From positions 1,054,001 through 1,118,000 of the forward strand of contig NZ_CP083451.1 of the NCBI RefSeq assembly GCF_020080045.1: 64,000 bases of DNA, given 5' to 3'. The first letter of the stretch is position 1. Every line of letters begins with the position of its first letter. Origin of the DNA: Comamonas odontotermitis (GTDB lineage Bacteria; Pseudomonadota; Gammaproteobacteria; Burkholderiales; Burkholderiaceae_C). The position numbers were made by a program, and so were the translations under genes. This document shows positions 52,644 to 62,879 of this stretch, one piece after another. The notes below the pieces were generated by a model, which was not told where the DNA came from, ran no database searches, and was given only the letters and a program-made list of their open reading frames with translations.

Positions 52644-52650
52644 GCTTTAC

Positions 52651-52664
52651 CCCGCCTGCGCGGG
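52651..52664 (+). terminator. Short GC hairpin after the spermidine-synthase-like gene
   Basis: The arms cccgc (52651-52655) and gcggg (52660-52664) are followed by ctttc. It is a weak terminator candidate, eight bases after the stop codon. Confidence 0.35.
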
Positions 52665-52713
52665 CTTTCAGGTATAACCTCGGCAGACCAACTATGACAT
52701 GAGGGATTGCACC

Positions 52714-54717
<2,004 letters not shown>

Positions 54718-54813
54718 CAGCCACTGGCTCTTCAGCCTGTCCGCCAGTCGTTCGGGCTGTTATCAAAAGCAAAGTTCTGCCGTGCGCCGATGGCACGGTG
54801 GTGGCCGGTCTCA

Positions 54814-54847
54814 TAAAAAATTTCCGGGGCTAGAGAATCCCGGAAAT
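54814..54847 (-). terminator. Minus-strand terminator-like hairpin without an obvious gene
   Basis: The arms atttccggg (54820-54828) and cccggaaat (54839-54847) are perfect, with a 10-base loop, and are followed on the minus strand by TTTTTT. All neighbouring genes run on the plus strand. The remaining gap between 54718 and 55007 shows no supported gene. Confidence 0.4.
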
Positions 54848-55007
54848 ACAGCCGTGCCCGTAATTGCTTGTGAATCATGGCGCTGCGGTTGGGAGCGGCG
54901 TTTTGACCTAGGGTTTTCCTGTGTCCAATCGTAAGTGGAATCCACATCTGTCAGCCAACTGTCAGCATCCACAATGCACAACATCCATATTTTCGTTTGG
55001 AGACATA

Positions 55008-55496
55008 GTGAAACTCAAGAGCCAAAAAGACTTTTGGGCGGGCATCATGTACATGACGGTGGGGATTGCGTTCGCAGTGGGCGCAAAGAACTACACGATC
55101 GGTACAGGCGCTCGCATGGGGCCAGGTTACTTCCCGCTGATTCTGGGCATTCTGCTTGCTGTGATTGGTGCGGCCGTCGCCTTCAAGGGCCTCACCAGTG
55201 GCCCCCGGGACGGTGATCCCATCGGTAAATGGGCATGGAAGCAGGTGTTCTTCATTCTGCTGGCGAACTTTGCATTCGGCATCCTGCTGGTTGGCGTGCC
55301 TACGCTCGGTATTCCAGCCATGGGCCTGATTGTTGCCATCTATGCACTGGTCTTCATTGCCAGCATGGCGGGGCATGAGTTCCGCGCCAAGGAAGTGTTC
55401 ATTCTGGCCACCATCCTGGCCGTTGGCAGTTACGTCGCTTTCGTGTGGGCACTGAATCTGCAGTTCCCCGTGTGGCCTAGCTTCATTACCGGTTAA
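55008..55496 (+). CDS. tctB: Tripartite tricarboxylate transporter small membrane subunit TctB
   Basis: This 162-residue protein has four transmembrane helices (DFWAGIMYMTVGIAFAVGAK at the start, then the GARMGPGYFPLILGILLAVI signature) as in TctB. The GTG at 55008 with GGAGA upstream is chosen, because the frame further upstream lacks a matching start. It lies 14 bases before tctA. TctB supports the large TctA channel in Na+-driven uptake of carboxylates. No tctC gene (periplasmic binding protein) is adjacent. Confidence 0.92.
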   Translation: MKLKSQKDFWAGIMYMTVGIAFAVGAKNYTIGTGARMGPGYFPLILGILLAVIGAAVAFKGLTSGPRDGDPIGKWAWKQVFFILLANFAFGILLVGVPTLGIPAMGLIVAIYALVFIASMAGHEFRAKEVFILATILAVGSYVAFVWALNLQFPVWPSFITG

Positions 55497-55510
55497 GAGG
55501 AGCCAGGACC

Positions 55511-57025
55511 ATGGATCTGATCAATAACCTGGCCACCGGTTTCGGTGTGGCCTTCACTTTCCAAAACCTGATCTACTGCTTTGTCGGCTGTCTGTTGGGT
55601 ACCCTGATCGGCGTGCTGCCTGGCATTGGCCCCGTGGCCACCATCGCCATGCTGCTGCCCGCCACCTACGCGCTGCCGCCCGTGGCCGCGCTGATCATGC
55701 TGGCCGGTATCTACTACGGCGCGCAGTATGGTGGCTCGACCACCGCCATTCTGGTGAACCTGCCGGGCGAATCGTCCTCGGTGGTGACCGTGATCGATGG
55801 CTACCAGATGGCCCGAAAAGGGCGAGCGGGGCCGGCGTTGGCAGCTGCGGGCATTGGCTCGTTCTTTGCGGGCTGCGTGGGCACCGTGATTCTGGCTGCC
55901 TTTGCGCCTCCGCTGACCGAGGTGGCCTTCATGTTCGGCCCTGCCGAGTACTTCTCGCTGATGACCCTGGGCCTGATCGGTGCCGTGGTGCTGGCCTCGG
56001 GCTCGCTGCTCAAGGCGGTGGGCATGATCGTGCTGGGCTTGCTGCTGGGTCTGGTGGGCACGGACGTGAACTCGGGCGTGGCCCGCTACTCCTTCGACAT
56101 TCCTGAACTGACCGACGGTATCGACTTCGTCGTGATTGCCATGGGTGTGTTCGGCTACGGTGAAATCATTGCCAATCTGTCCAAACCTGACGATGAGCGT
56201 GAAGTGTTCGCCGCCAAGGTGACCGGTCTGATGCCCACGGCAGAAGACTTCAAGCGCATGTTCCCTGCAATGCTGCGCGGCACGGCCCTGGGCTCGGCGC
56301 TGGGCATTCTGCCTGGTGGCGGCGCCATGCTGTCGGCTTTTGCGGCTTACACGATCGAGAAGAAGACGCGCCTCAAGCCAGGTGAAGTTCCATTCGGCCA
56401 GGGCAATATCCGTGGCGTATGTGCACCGGAATCGGCCAACAATGCAGGTTCGCAGACCTCGTTCATTCCACTTTTGACCCTGGGTATCCCGCCAAATGCC
56501 GTGATGGCACTGATGGTGGGCGCCATGACCATTCACAACATCCAGCCTGGTCCCCAGGTGATGACCAGCAACCCCGAGCTGTTCTGGGGTCTGATTGCCT
56601 CGATGTGGATCGGTAACCTGATGCTGATCATCCTGAACCTGCCGCTGATCGGCGTCTGGATCAAGCTGCTCACCGTGCCTTACCGCTGGCTGTTCCCTTC
56701 GATCGTGCTGTTCTGCGCGGTCGGTGTGTATGGCACCAACAACAACAGCTGGGACGTGTGGATGGTCGGTATCTTCGGCTTTGTGGGTTATGTGTTCCAC
56801 AAGCTGGGCACCGAGCCCGCACCACTGCTGCTGGGCTTCATCCTGGGCCCGATGATGGAAGAGAACCTGCGCCGTGCACTGCTGCTTTCGCGCGGTGACT
56901 GGTCGGTGTTCGTCACCCGCCCCATCTCCGCAGGCTTGCTGATTGCAGCTGCCATCCTGCTGATCGTGGTGTGCTTGCCCGCAGTGAGCAAGAAGCGTGA
57001 GGAAGCCTTCGTTGAAGAAGACTGA
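55511..57025 (+). CDS. tctA: Tripartite tricarboxylate transporter large permease TctA
   Basis: This 504-residue membrane protein has about twelve helices and the two TctA signature blocks: LGTLIGVLPGIGPVATIAML near the N-terminus and ALGILPGGGAMLSAFAAYTIE with GVCAPESANNA in the second half. TctA is the channel for citrate or other carboxylates. With tctB it makes a two-gene unit ending at a strong terminator. The missing TctC partner must be supplied by an unlinked gene, as is common in betaproteobacteria rich in these binding proteins. Confidence 0.95.
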   Translation: MDLINNLATGFGVAFTFQNLIYCFVGCLLGTLIGVLPGIGPVATIAMLLPATYALPPVAALIMLAGIYYGAQYGGSTTAILVNLPGESSSVVTVIDGYQMARKGRAGPALAAAGIGSFFAGCVGTVILAAFAPPLTEVAFMFGPAEYFSLMTLGLIGAVVLASGSLLKAVGMIVLGLLLGLVGTDVNSGVARYSFDIPELTDGIDFVVIAMGVFGYGEIIANLSKPDDEREVFAAKVTGLMPTAEDFKRMFPAMLRGTALGSALGILPGGGAMLSAFAAYTIEKKTRLKPGEVPFGQGNIRGVCAPESANNAGSQTSFIPLLTLGIPPNAVMALMVGAMTIHNIQPGPQVMTSNPELFWGLIASMWIGNLMLIILNLPLIGVWIKLLTVPYRWLFPSIVLFCAVGVYGTNNNSWDVWMVGIFGFVGYVFHKLGTEPAPLLLGFILGPMMEENLRRALLLSRGDWSVFVTRPISAGLLIAAAILLIVVCLPAVSKKREEAFVEED

Positions 57026-57058
57026 TCGCTGATAGAGACAGACAACTACCACTTTGCA

Positions 57059-57086
57059 GCGGCACCTTCGGGTGCCGCTTTTTTTT
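57059..57086 (+). terminator. Rho-independent terminator of tctBA
   Basis: An 8-bp perfect stem gcggcacc (57059-57066) / ggtgccgc (57071-57078) with a TTCG tetraloop is followed by eight T. The rest of the gap up to 57285 shows no gene. Confidence 0.95.
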
Positions 57087-57285
57087 GGGCCTTCGATGCA
57101 ATGCGGCGGGTTGTGGAAGAACTGCGTTTCAGGGAGTGCGGCGCCGGGTGGGGAGCAGGTAACGACTCTGGATGGAACTCGCAAAATTAACAACAGGGCG
57201 GGCAACAGGTACTGGCTTGGCGTAACAATGGCTGCCATGGCTGCGCCACCTGCACAGGGCGTGGCTGCCAGCAACGCACACCTGC

Positions 57286-58599
57286 ATGAAAAATCTGCCT
57301 CTCCTGCAACAGCACGGCCTGCGCCGCTCCTTGCACAACGAAGTCCATTCGCGCCCGCCCGAAGCCTTGCCCAACGACACCGCAGTCTTTTACGTGGTGA
57401 TGTGGGCCGATGCTGCAGAGCGCGCAGCCAGCCGCCAGTGGCTCTACCAGTTGCTGCGCGAACTGCACCTGCCTATCCCCGATGGCGCAGACGATGCCAA
57501 TCACCTGAGGCTGGATTTGGGAAACTGCCGCCTGCGCTGGGAGCTGCACACCGAGTTTGTATCGTGGACCTGGATGGTGTCCGCCAACGCCGCCACCATG
57601 CAGGCTACCGGCCCGCAATCGGCCAGTGACGCCATTCCTGCGCAATGGCTCGCCGGTTTGCCGGGCCAGTGCCTGCTGGCGATGAATGTGTGGGTACTGG
57701 CGCCGGCTGAAGGCCTGGAGCGGAATATCGAGCACGGCTGGCTGTATGAGGACAAGCTGGTTGCATCGCAAACCGCCGAGCAGCAGGCGCACATCTACAC
57801 CGATTTCGCCATCCATTCGGATGGTGCCTCGCGCCTTTTTGTACTGAACCACGGCTTGCCGGCTGCACGCATGGGCCGGCTGGTGCAGCGGTTGATCGAG
57901 ATCGAGACCTACCGCATGGCCGCACTGCTGGGTTTGCCTGCAGCGCGCGACACCATGGAGAAGCTGGCCGCCACCGAAATCGAACTGGCCCAGCTGTCCG
58001 AAGCCATTCGCAGTGCCGGTACCACGAGCGAGCCGCAACTGCTCGATCAGCTCACGCGGCTGGCGGCGCAGGTGGAGAGCCAGTACGCGGCCAACCACTC
58101 ACGGTTTTCGGCCAGCACGGCCTACTTCGCACTGGTGCAGCAACGGGTGGGCGACATCGCAGAAACGCGCCTGGCGGGCTACCAGACCATCCGCGACTTC
58201 ATGGACAGGCGCCTCACCCCGGCGCGCAACACCTGTGTCTCCGCCCACCAGCGGCTGGAGGCGTTGTCCCAGCGCGTATCGCGCATCAGCAACCTGCTGC
58301 AGGCGCGGGTCGATATCAGCCAGAAGCAGGGCCGCCAGGCAGTACTCAAGGCGATGAACGAGCGGCAGGGCCTGCAGCTCAAGATGCAGTCGACTGTGGA
58401 GGGCCTGTCGGTGGCGGCCATCACCTATTACTTCGTCGGCCTCATCAGCTACCTGGCCAAAGGCCTGCAGAAATGGGGCTGGCCGCTGTCGCCAGAAACG
58501 ACGGCAGCGCTGGCGATCCCCATGGTAGGCTTGGGTGTCTGGTGGTCGATCCGCCGCATGCACCATCGCCTGTTCCATGGTGCGCAAGAGCACAACTAA
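57286..58599 (+). CDS. DUF3422-family protein
   Basis: This 437-residue protein belongs to DUF3422. The N-terminus carries HNEVHSRPPEALP, the usual family signature, and the conserved blocks LHTEFVSWTWM and YTDFAIHSDGASRLFV follow. The C-terminal half has a coiled-coil part and two membrane helices (VAAITYYFVGLISYLAKGL and ALAIPMVGLGVWWSI), so it is probably anchored in the inner membrane. Its function is unknown. It stands alone between two terminated units. Confidence 0.88.
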   Translation: MKNLPLLQQHGLRRSLHNEVHSRPPEALPNDTAVFYVVMWADAAERAASRQWLYQLLRELHLPIPDGADDANHLRLDLGNCRLRWELHTEFVSWTWMVSANAATMQATGPQSASDAIPAQWLAGLPGQCLLAMNVWVLAPAEGLERNIEHGWLYEDKLVASQTAEQQAHIYTDFAIHSDGASRLFVLNHGLPAARMGRLVQRLIEIETYRMAALLGLPAARDTMEKLAATEIELAQLSEAIRSAGTTSEPQLLDQLTRLAAQVESQYAANHSRFSASTAYFALVQQRVGDIAETRLAGYQTIRDFMDRRLTPARNTCVSAHQRLEALSQRVSRISNLLQARVDISQKQGRQAVLKAMNERQGLQLKMQSTVEGLSVAAITYYFVGLISYLAKGLQKWGWPLSPETTAALAIPMVGLGVWWSIRRMHHRLFHGAQEHN

Positions 58600-58650
58600 A
58601 CCGCCCGCAGGCCCTGTGGTACCCGGGCCTTCTTCTTCGCTGGATTCACT

Positions 58651-59613
58651 GTGTCAGTTACTGCAGCACCTGCACCGGTGCTTTCGCCATCGGCCCGCAA
58701 AATGGGCATGGCCTGTGCCGTGGTGGGCGCCATTGCCTTCAGTGGCAAGGCCATCATCGTCAAGCTTGCCTATCGCTACGGTGTGGATGCGGTCACGCTC
58801 ATCATGTACCGCATGCTGTTTGCGCTGCCGCTGTTTGTTGTGATGGCCTGGTGGGCCGGGCGCGGCAAGCCCCCGCTTTCGCTGCGCGACTGGCTGGGCT
58901 CTGCAGCGCTGGGTTTTTCGGGCTACTACCTGGCGAGCTTTCTGGATTTTGCAGGGCTTACCTACATCACCGCAGGGCTGGAGCGCCTCATCCTTTACCT
59001 CAACCCCACCCTGGTGCTGGCACTGGGTTGGTTGCTCTATCGCAAGACAGCCTCCCGCCGCCAATTGCTGGGCCTGGCGATCAGCTACGCCGGTGTGATG
59101 CTGGTGTTTGGCGTGGAGGCGCTCGGGCACGGCGCTGCGGGCCCTGGTGGTGGCAAGGTGTGGTGGGGTGCCACGCTGGTGTTTGCCAGTGCGGTGAGCT
59201 ATGCCATCTACCTGGTGTACAGCGCGCAGTTTGTGCAGCGCATGGGCGCGTTGCGTCTGGTGGGGCTGGCCACCAGCTTTGCCTGCCTGTTCTGCATTGT
59301 GCAGTTTCTGCTGGTTCGGCCCTTGGCTGCCGCACAGGTGGCGATGCCCGTCATCTGGCTGTCGGTACTCAATGCAACGGTGTGCACGGCGCTGCCGGTG
59401 CTGCTGGTCATGCTGGCGATCGAACGCCTGGGCGCCGCCACGGTGGCGCAAACTGGCATGATTGGCCCCTTGTCCACCATTTTGATGGGCGTTTGGCTGC
59501 TCGATGAGGCGCTGACACCCGTGATGGTGGCTGGCACGGCACTGGTGCTGGTGGGGATCTATGTATTCACCCACCAGGTGAAAATTATAAAAAAGATAGC
59601 TACAAGCGCTTGA
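58651..59613 (+). CDS. EamA/DMT-superfamily transporter
   Basis: This 320-residue protein has ten predicted helices in two EamA repeats, the first starting KMGMACAVVGAIAFSGKAII, the second GKVWWGATLVFASAVSYAIY. EamA proteins export metabolites such as amino acids, but the substrate cannot be told. The start at GTG 58651 is weakly supported; an ATG 19 codons later (MACAVVG) is possible. The last codons (KIIKKIATSA) come from a copy of the dispersed repeat at the 3' end. Confidence 0.85.
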   Translation: MSVTAAPAPVLSPSARKMGMACAVVGAIAFSGKAIIVKLAYRYGVDAVTLIMYRMLFALPLFVVMAWWAGRGKPPLSLRDWLGSAALGFSGYYLASFLDFAGLTYITAGLERLILYLNPTLVLALGWLLYRKTASRRQLLGLAISYAGVMLVFGVEALGHGAAGPGGGKVWWGATLVFASAVSYAIYLVYSAQFVQRMGALRLVGLATSFACLFCIVQFLLVRPLAAAQVAMPVIWLSVLNATVCTALPVLLVMLAIERLGAATVAQTGMIGPLSTILMGVWLLDEALTPVMVAGTALVLVGIYVFTHQVKIIKKIATSA

Positions 59614-59632
59614 CATGTAAGCGCTGGTGGCA
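59581..59632. repeat. Dispersed repeat copy at the 3' end of the EamA gene
   Basis: It reads taaaaaagatagctacaagc and continues with a hairpin agcgctt (59605-59611) / aagcgct (59619-59625). Its first part supplies the last ten codons and the stop of the EamA gene. Confidence 0.5.
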
Positions 59633-59677
59633 GATTTTCTTTGATCTTGGTATTGCAATCTCGAAAGGAGACGGATT

Positions 59678-60505
59678 ATGGATTTGGGAATTGCGGGCAA
59701 ATGGGCCTTGGTGTGTGCGGCCAGCAAGGGGTTGGGGCGTGGCTGTGCGCAGGCCCTGGTCAACGAGGGCGTGAATGTGGTCATCAACGCCCGTGGCGCC
59801 GATGCGCTCAAAGACACGGCGCGCCAGTTCAAGGTGATGGCTGCCATGTGGGCGGCTGCAGCACCTGGCCGGGTGGCTCCACAGGTGATTGCCGTGGCAG
59901 CAGACATCACCACCGAGGAAGGCCGCGCTGCGGTGCTGAACGCCGAAGGCGGCCCTGGCAGGAACTTTGACATCCTGGTGAACAACGCAGGCGGTCCGCC
60001 CCCGGGTGATTTTCGCGACTGGGACCGCGAGGCGTGGGTGAAGGCGCTGGATGCCAACATGCTCACCCCGATTGCGCTGATCCAGACCGTGATCGACGGC
60101 ATGGCCGAGCGTGGGTTCGGCCGCATTGTCAACATCACTTCCAGCTCGGTCAAGGCACCCATCGATATCCTTGGCCTGTCCAATGGCGCGCGCAGCGGCC
60201 TGACTGGCTTTGTGGCGGGTGTGGCGCGCAGTTCCATCGCTGCGCAGGGCGTCACCATCAACAACATCCTGCCCGGCAAGTTCGATACCGACCGCATTGC
60301 AGGCACCATTGCTGCCACCGCCCAGAAAACCGGCAAGTCCGAAGCGGACATCCGGGCTGCGCAGCAAAAGCAGATTCCTGCGGGCCGCTATGGCACCGCT
60401 GAGGAGTTTGGCGCCATCTGCGCGTTTCTGTGCAGCCAGCAGGCGGCCTACATCACCGGGCAGAACATCCTGCCTGACGGTGGCGCCTATCCAGGTACCT
60501 ATTGA
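59678..60505 (+). CDS. Short-chain dehydrogenase/reductase with altered active site
   Basis: This 275-residue protein is of the SDR family. The cofactor motif is reduced to ASKGLGRGCAQAL (about residues 15-27), ILVNNAGGPPPGD is the NNAG block, and the C-terminal ITGQNILPDGGAYPGTY is typical. The catalytic Tyr and Lys are missing: where YxxxK is expected, the sequence is SNGAR, following NITSSS. This variant (Ser for Tyr, Arg for Lys) is seen in a divergent SDR group, so activity as a standard oxidoreductase is doubtful. An IS3 element is inserted 51 bases after its stop. Confidence 0.85.
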   Translation: MDLGIAGKWALVCAASKGLGRGCAQALVNEGVNVVINARGADALKDTARQFKVMAAMWAAAAPGRVAPQVIAVAADITTEEGRAAVLNAEGGPGRNFDILVNNAGGPPPGDFRDWDREAWVKALDANMLTPIALIQTVIDGMAERGFGRIVNITSSSVKAPIDILGLSNGARSGLTGFVAGVARSSIAAQGVTINNILPGKFDTDRIAGTIAATAQKTGKSEADIRAAQQKQIPAGRYGTAEEFGAICAFLCSQQAAYITGQNILPDGGAYPGTY

Positions 60506-60582
60506 GGTGAGGTACGGGGTGTCGGCTGGCGCTTGCCCCTGAGGGCCAGCTGCCATTGACTCGTCCTGTCATAGGTTGACAC

Positions 60583-61419
60583 CTATTCGCGACTAATCTC
60601 CAGCCCAAGCTGGTTGGCGAGAGACGCCCGATGTACTGCATCGGGCGTTTTGTATTTTAGGGACAGGTGCGGCCGGCGCTCGTTGTACAGCCGTACCGAT
60701 TCGCCCACCATGGTGCGGGCCTGCGAGAGATCGGCAGGTCGTTGCAACAAGTATTCCATCTTGAGGATTCCATTGACCCGCTCAGCCAGAGCGTTTTGGT
60801 AGCAATCGTAGCCATCGGTCATGGAGCAGGTGATGCGGTGGCGTGCATGGATGCGCTGGTATTGAGCCGAGCAGTACTGAACACCTCTATCAGAGTGGTG
60901 TACGAGCGGCTGATCTGTTCGCCGCTGACGCAGTGCCATCTTCAACGCTTGGCTGACCTGCTTGGTCTCCAGACTATCGTGCACGTGCCAGCCCACGATC
61001 TTGCGCGAGTAGGCATCGGTCACCAGGCTCAGATAGGCAGTCTTCTCCTTGGTGGGTAGATACGTGATGTCAGCGACCCATAGCTGCTCACAACCACTTG
61101 CCACTGTTTTGGTCGGGCCCTCCTTGAGTAGATTGGGGTGCCTGCGGTAGTGATGATGGCTATTGGTGGTCTTGTGGTACGCATGCCGTGGCAGCACCAG
61201 CATGCGTGCTTGGCGCAGGACAACGAACAGTGCATCGCGCCCGATCTGGATTCCCGCCTGTTCAAGCGGCGGCTTGAGCAAGTGCAGCAGTTTGCGCGTG
61301 CCAATGCGTGGCTGATGGCGCCTCTCTTCACTGGCCAACTCCACCACCGCCTTGTCCCGCTCGCTGCGTGCACGCTGGCAGACCAGGCGCTTGTAGTGCG
61401 CTTGGCGGCTGATTCCCAT
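60583..61419 (-). CDS. IS3-family transposase OrfB (DDE catalytic part)
   Basis: This 278-residue integrase-core part has the DDE triad: the first Asp in LWVADITYLPT, the second in VHHSDRGVQYCS, and the Glu in NALAERVNGILK. An N-terminal HTH_21-like part (RRHQPRIGTRKLLHLL) precedes it. The frame is open upstream of its ATG to the slippery site, so the active form is probably the OrfAB fusion. Confidence 0.93.
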   Translation of the reverse strand: MGISRQAHYKRLVCQRARSERDKAVVELASEERRHQPRIGTRKLLHLLKPPLEQAGIQIGRDALFVVLRQARMLVLPRHAYHKTTNSHHHYRRHPNLLKEGPTKTVASGCEQLWVADITYLPTKEKTAYLSLVTDAYSRKIVGWHVHDSLETKQVSQALKMALRQRRTDQPLVHHSDRGVQYCSAQYQRIHARHRITCSMTDGYDCYQNALAERVNGILKMEYLLQRPADLSQARTMVGESVRLYNERRPHLSLKYKTPDAVHRASLANQLGLEISRE

Positions 61420-61442
61420 GTAGCGGCAAGCCCTCGTGACGC

Positions 61443-61841
61443 TTAACCCTTTGACGAGCTTTTGCGTGAGGACTTGCCCGCAGGCTTTTTTGTGACTTGG
61501 ACTCCGTAGTCGCGCTTGAGCACGTTCACTACCGCTTCAAAGAAGGCCGCTTTCTCGCGGGCTTCTTTCAGTTGCACTTCCAGCTCCTTGATGCGCTGCT
61601 CTGGAGTCAGCAGCTTGGGCGATTCAGGCATCTTCTGTAATCCTTTGCCCCTTGATGATGCAGCTTTCCAGTCCTGCCGTCCGTGCTTGCGAAGCCACAC
61701 CAGTACAGTTGAGGCGCCCTGGATTCCGTACCGCTCATGGGCCTGCCGGTAGGTCAGCTCACCTCTTTCTACTTGATCGACTACTGCGAGTTTAAAAGCC
61801 AGCGTGTAGTCCCGTTGCGTTCTCTTAACCCACTGTTCCAT
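61443..61841 (-). CDS. IS3-family transposase OrfA (helix-turn-helix part)
   Basis: This 132-residue protein has an N-terminal HTH (YTLAFKLAVVDQVERGELTY, with RYGIQGASTVLVWLRKHG) and a leucine-zipper-like coil (LTPEQRIKELEVQLKEAREK). Near its 3' end the codons ACA AAA AAG make the heptamer A-AAA-AAG (61485-61491) for a -1 frameshift into OrfB. If no slip occurs, translation ends after a Lys/Ser-rich tail. Confidence 0.92.
   Translation of the reverse strand: MEQWVKRTQRDYTLAFKLAVVDQVERGELTYRQAHERYGIQGASTVLVWLRKHGRQDWKAASSRGKGLQKMPESPKLLTPEQRIKELEVQLKEAREKAAFFEAVVNVLKRDYGVQVTKKPAGKSSRKSSSKG
61485..61491 (-). promoter_or_regulatory. Programmed -1 frameshift site (A-AAA-AAG)
   Basis: Read on the minus strand in the OrfA frame, this heptamer lies at ACA-AAA-AAG. 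After a -1 slip the frame runs without a stop into OrfB. It is the standard signal in IS3-family elements. Confidence 0.8.
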
Positions 61842-61903
61842 TTGACTTTCCTTTCTGTTCTTCAGAAAGGTGTCAACCCAATTCAGGACGGGTCACATCA
61901 AAC

Positions 61904-61932
61904 AAAAAAGCCACGGCATGCCGTGGCTTTTT
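61904..61932. terminator. Bidirectional terminator between IS element and DUF2076 gene
   Basis: The perfect palindrome gccacggc (61910-61917) / gccgtggc (61920-61927) is flanked by AAAAAA and TTTTT, so it can work on both strands. It serves the DUF2076 gene and probably the SDR gene before the IS element separated them. Confidence 0.9.
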
Positions 61933-61950
61933 CATTGCAGTTGCATGCAA

Positions 61951-62736
61951 TCAGGCGAAATTGTCGTCGTCAAAGCTATCGCCGCCGTCGCTGAAGTTGC
62001 TGCCGAACCCGTCATCGCGGCTGTCATCGGCGCGGCCGTCGTCCAGCAAGGTGTTGGGTGACGTATCCGGCTGGCCGACATGGTCACGCCCGGCTTGCTG
62101 GGCCAGCTTGTCCAGGCCGCTGTTGTCGTTGCCGGGGAGGGCGCTGCCATGGTCCGTGGTGTTGGCGTTGCTGTCCTTGTTCCAGCCATTGCCCGCAGTT
62201 TGTTGGCTGCCCAGCAGGTGGCCTAGTCCATTGAACAGCAGCATGCCTCCTGCGACACCGGCAGCTGCTGCGGCGGCGTTGCCAAGAAAACTGCTGCCCA
62301 GGTTTGACGCGGGTGATGTGTAAGCGCCAGAGGACGTGGCAGGAGCCTGCGCAAGGGGAGCGCCGATCCGGCGGTCGCGCCAGCCTGGGAGTGCGGAAGG
62401 CGCTGCGCCAACCGGCCCAGCAGTTGGCACATCGGCACGTCGGCCAAAGCGGGTGTCCAGGCCAGGCGCGGATGACAGAAAGCTGCCGGATCCGCTGCTG
62501 GCGCCAGTGCCAGCGGCGGCCGAGAGCTGGCCTTGCAGCTGTGCAATCTGCTGCTGGGCCTGTTGCAGCGATTGCTGCAGCAGCAGCGTGCGTTGGGTGA
62601 GCCAGTAAGCGGCATCCGGTGTTTGCGCGGCCCACTGGCGAATGCTGGCCTCAGCCTGCGCATCCTTGGGCTGGCCGTCCAGTTGGCTCAGTTGTTGAAA
62701 CAAACTGCTGATCAGTTGCTGCTCTTGTTCGGTCAT
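61951..62736 (-). CDS. DUF2076 domain-containing protein
   Basis: This 261-residue protein starts with MTEQEQQLISSLFQQLSQLD, the DUF2076 signature. A Gln-rich coil (LLLQQSLQQAQQQIAQLQGQ), a Ser/Ala/Gly/Pro-rich linker, one hydrophobic stretch (AAAAAAGVAGGMLLFNGLGHL) and a very acidic Asp-rich tail follow. Family members are described as periplasmic or membrane-bound ligand-binding sensor proteins, but I know of no firm function. It is followed by a strong terminator. Confidence 0.88.
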   Translation of the reverse strand: MTEQEQQLISSLFQQLSQLDGQPKDAQAEASIRQWAAQTPDAAYWLTQRTLLLQQSLQQAQQQIAQLQGQLSAAAGTGASSGSGSFLSSAPGLDTRFGRRADVPTAGPVGAAPSALPGWRDRRIGAPLAQAPATSSGAYTSPASNLGSSFLGNAAAAAAGVAGGMLLFNGLGHLLGSQQTAGNGWNKDSNANTTDHGSALPGNDNSGLDKLAQQAGRDHVGQPDTSPNTLLDDGRADDSRDDGFGSNFSDGGDSFDDDNFA

Positions 62737-62879
62737 GGGGTGAATTCCTTCCAGTCTGCCGAGGAATGAACCGAAGATGGTTGCAGTGTGCGCCGAAACA
62801 AGAGCACTTATGTGAAGTTACAGAGGCAGCCGTTGCAGGGTGTAACTCTGCGTCGCAGCCAGAGGCCGTGCATGCGTTC

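Larger units (their letters stand above)
60557..61895 (-). mobile_element. IS3-family insertion sequence, complete, 1339 bp
   Basis: The ends are imperfect inverted repeats starting TGACTCGTCCTG (left, from 60557) and TGACCCGTCCTG (right, read inward from 61895), with a further matching block GGTTGACACCT. A 3-bp target duplication CAT flanks it (60554-60556 and 61896-61898). It encodes OrfA (61443-61841) and OrfB (60583-61419) on the minus strand with an A-AAA-AAG slippery site between them. Intact ends, duplication and reading frames suggest a recent insertion. Confidence 0.92.

Noticed and set aside
54732..54947. Minus-strand open frame of 71 codons that would use the orphan terminator
   Set aside because: The hairpin lies inside the frame and the product matches nothing I recognise, so I do not call a gene.
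55493..57274. Minus-strand open frame of 593 codons opposite tctA
   Set aside because: Rich in His, Gln and Arg as expected for antisense of a high-GC membrane-protein gene, while tctA itself matches its family throughout.
58654..60351. Minus-strand frame of 565 codons opposite the EamA and SDR genes
   Set aside because: It spans two well-supported plus-strand genes and shows no domain; it is an antisense artefact of high GC.
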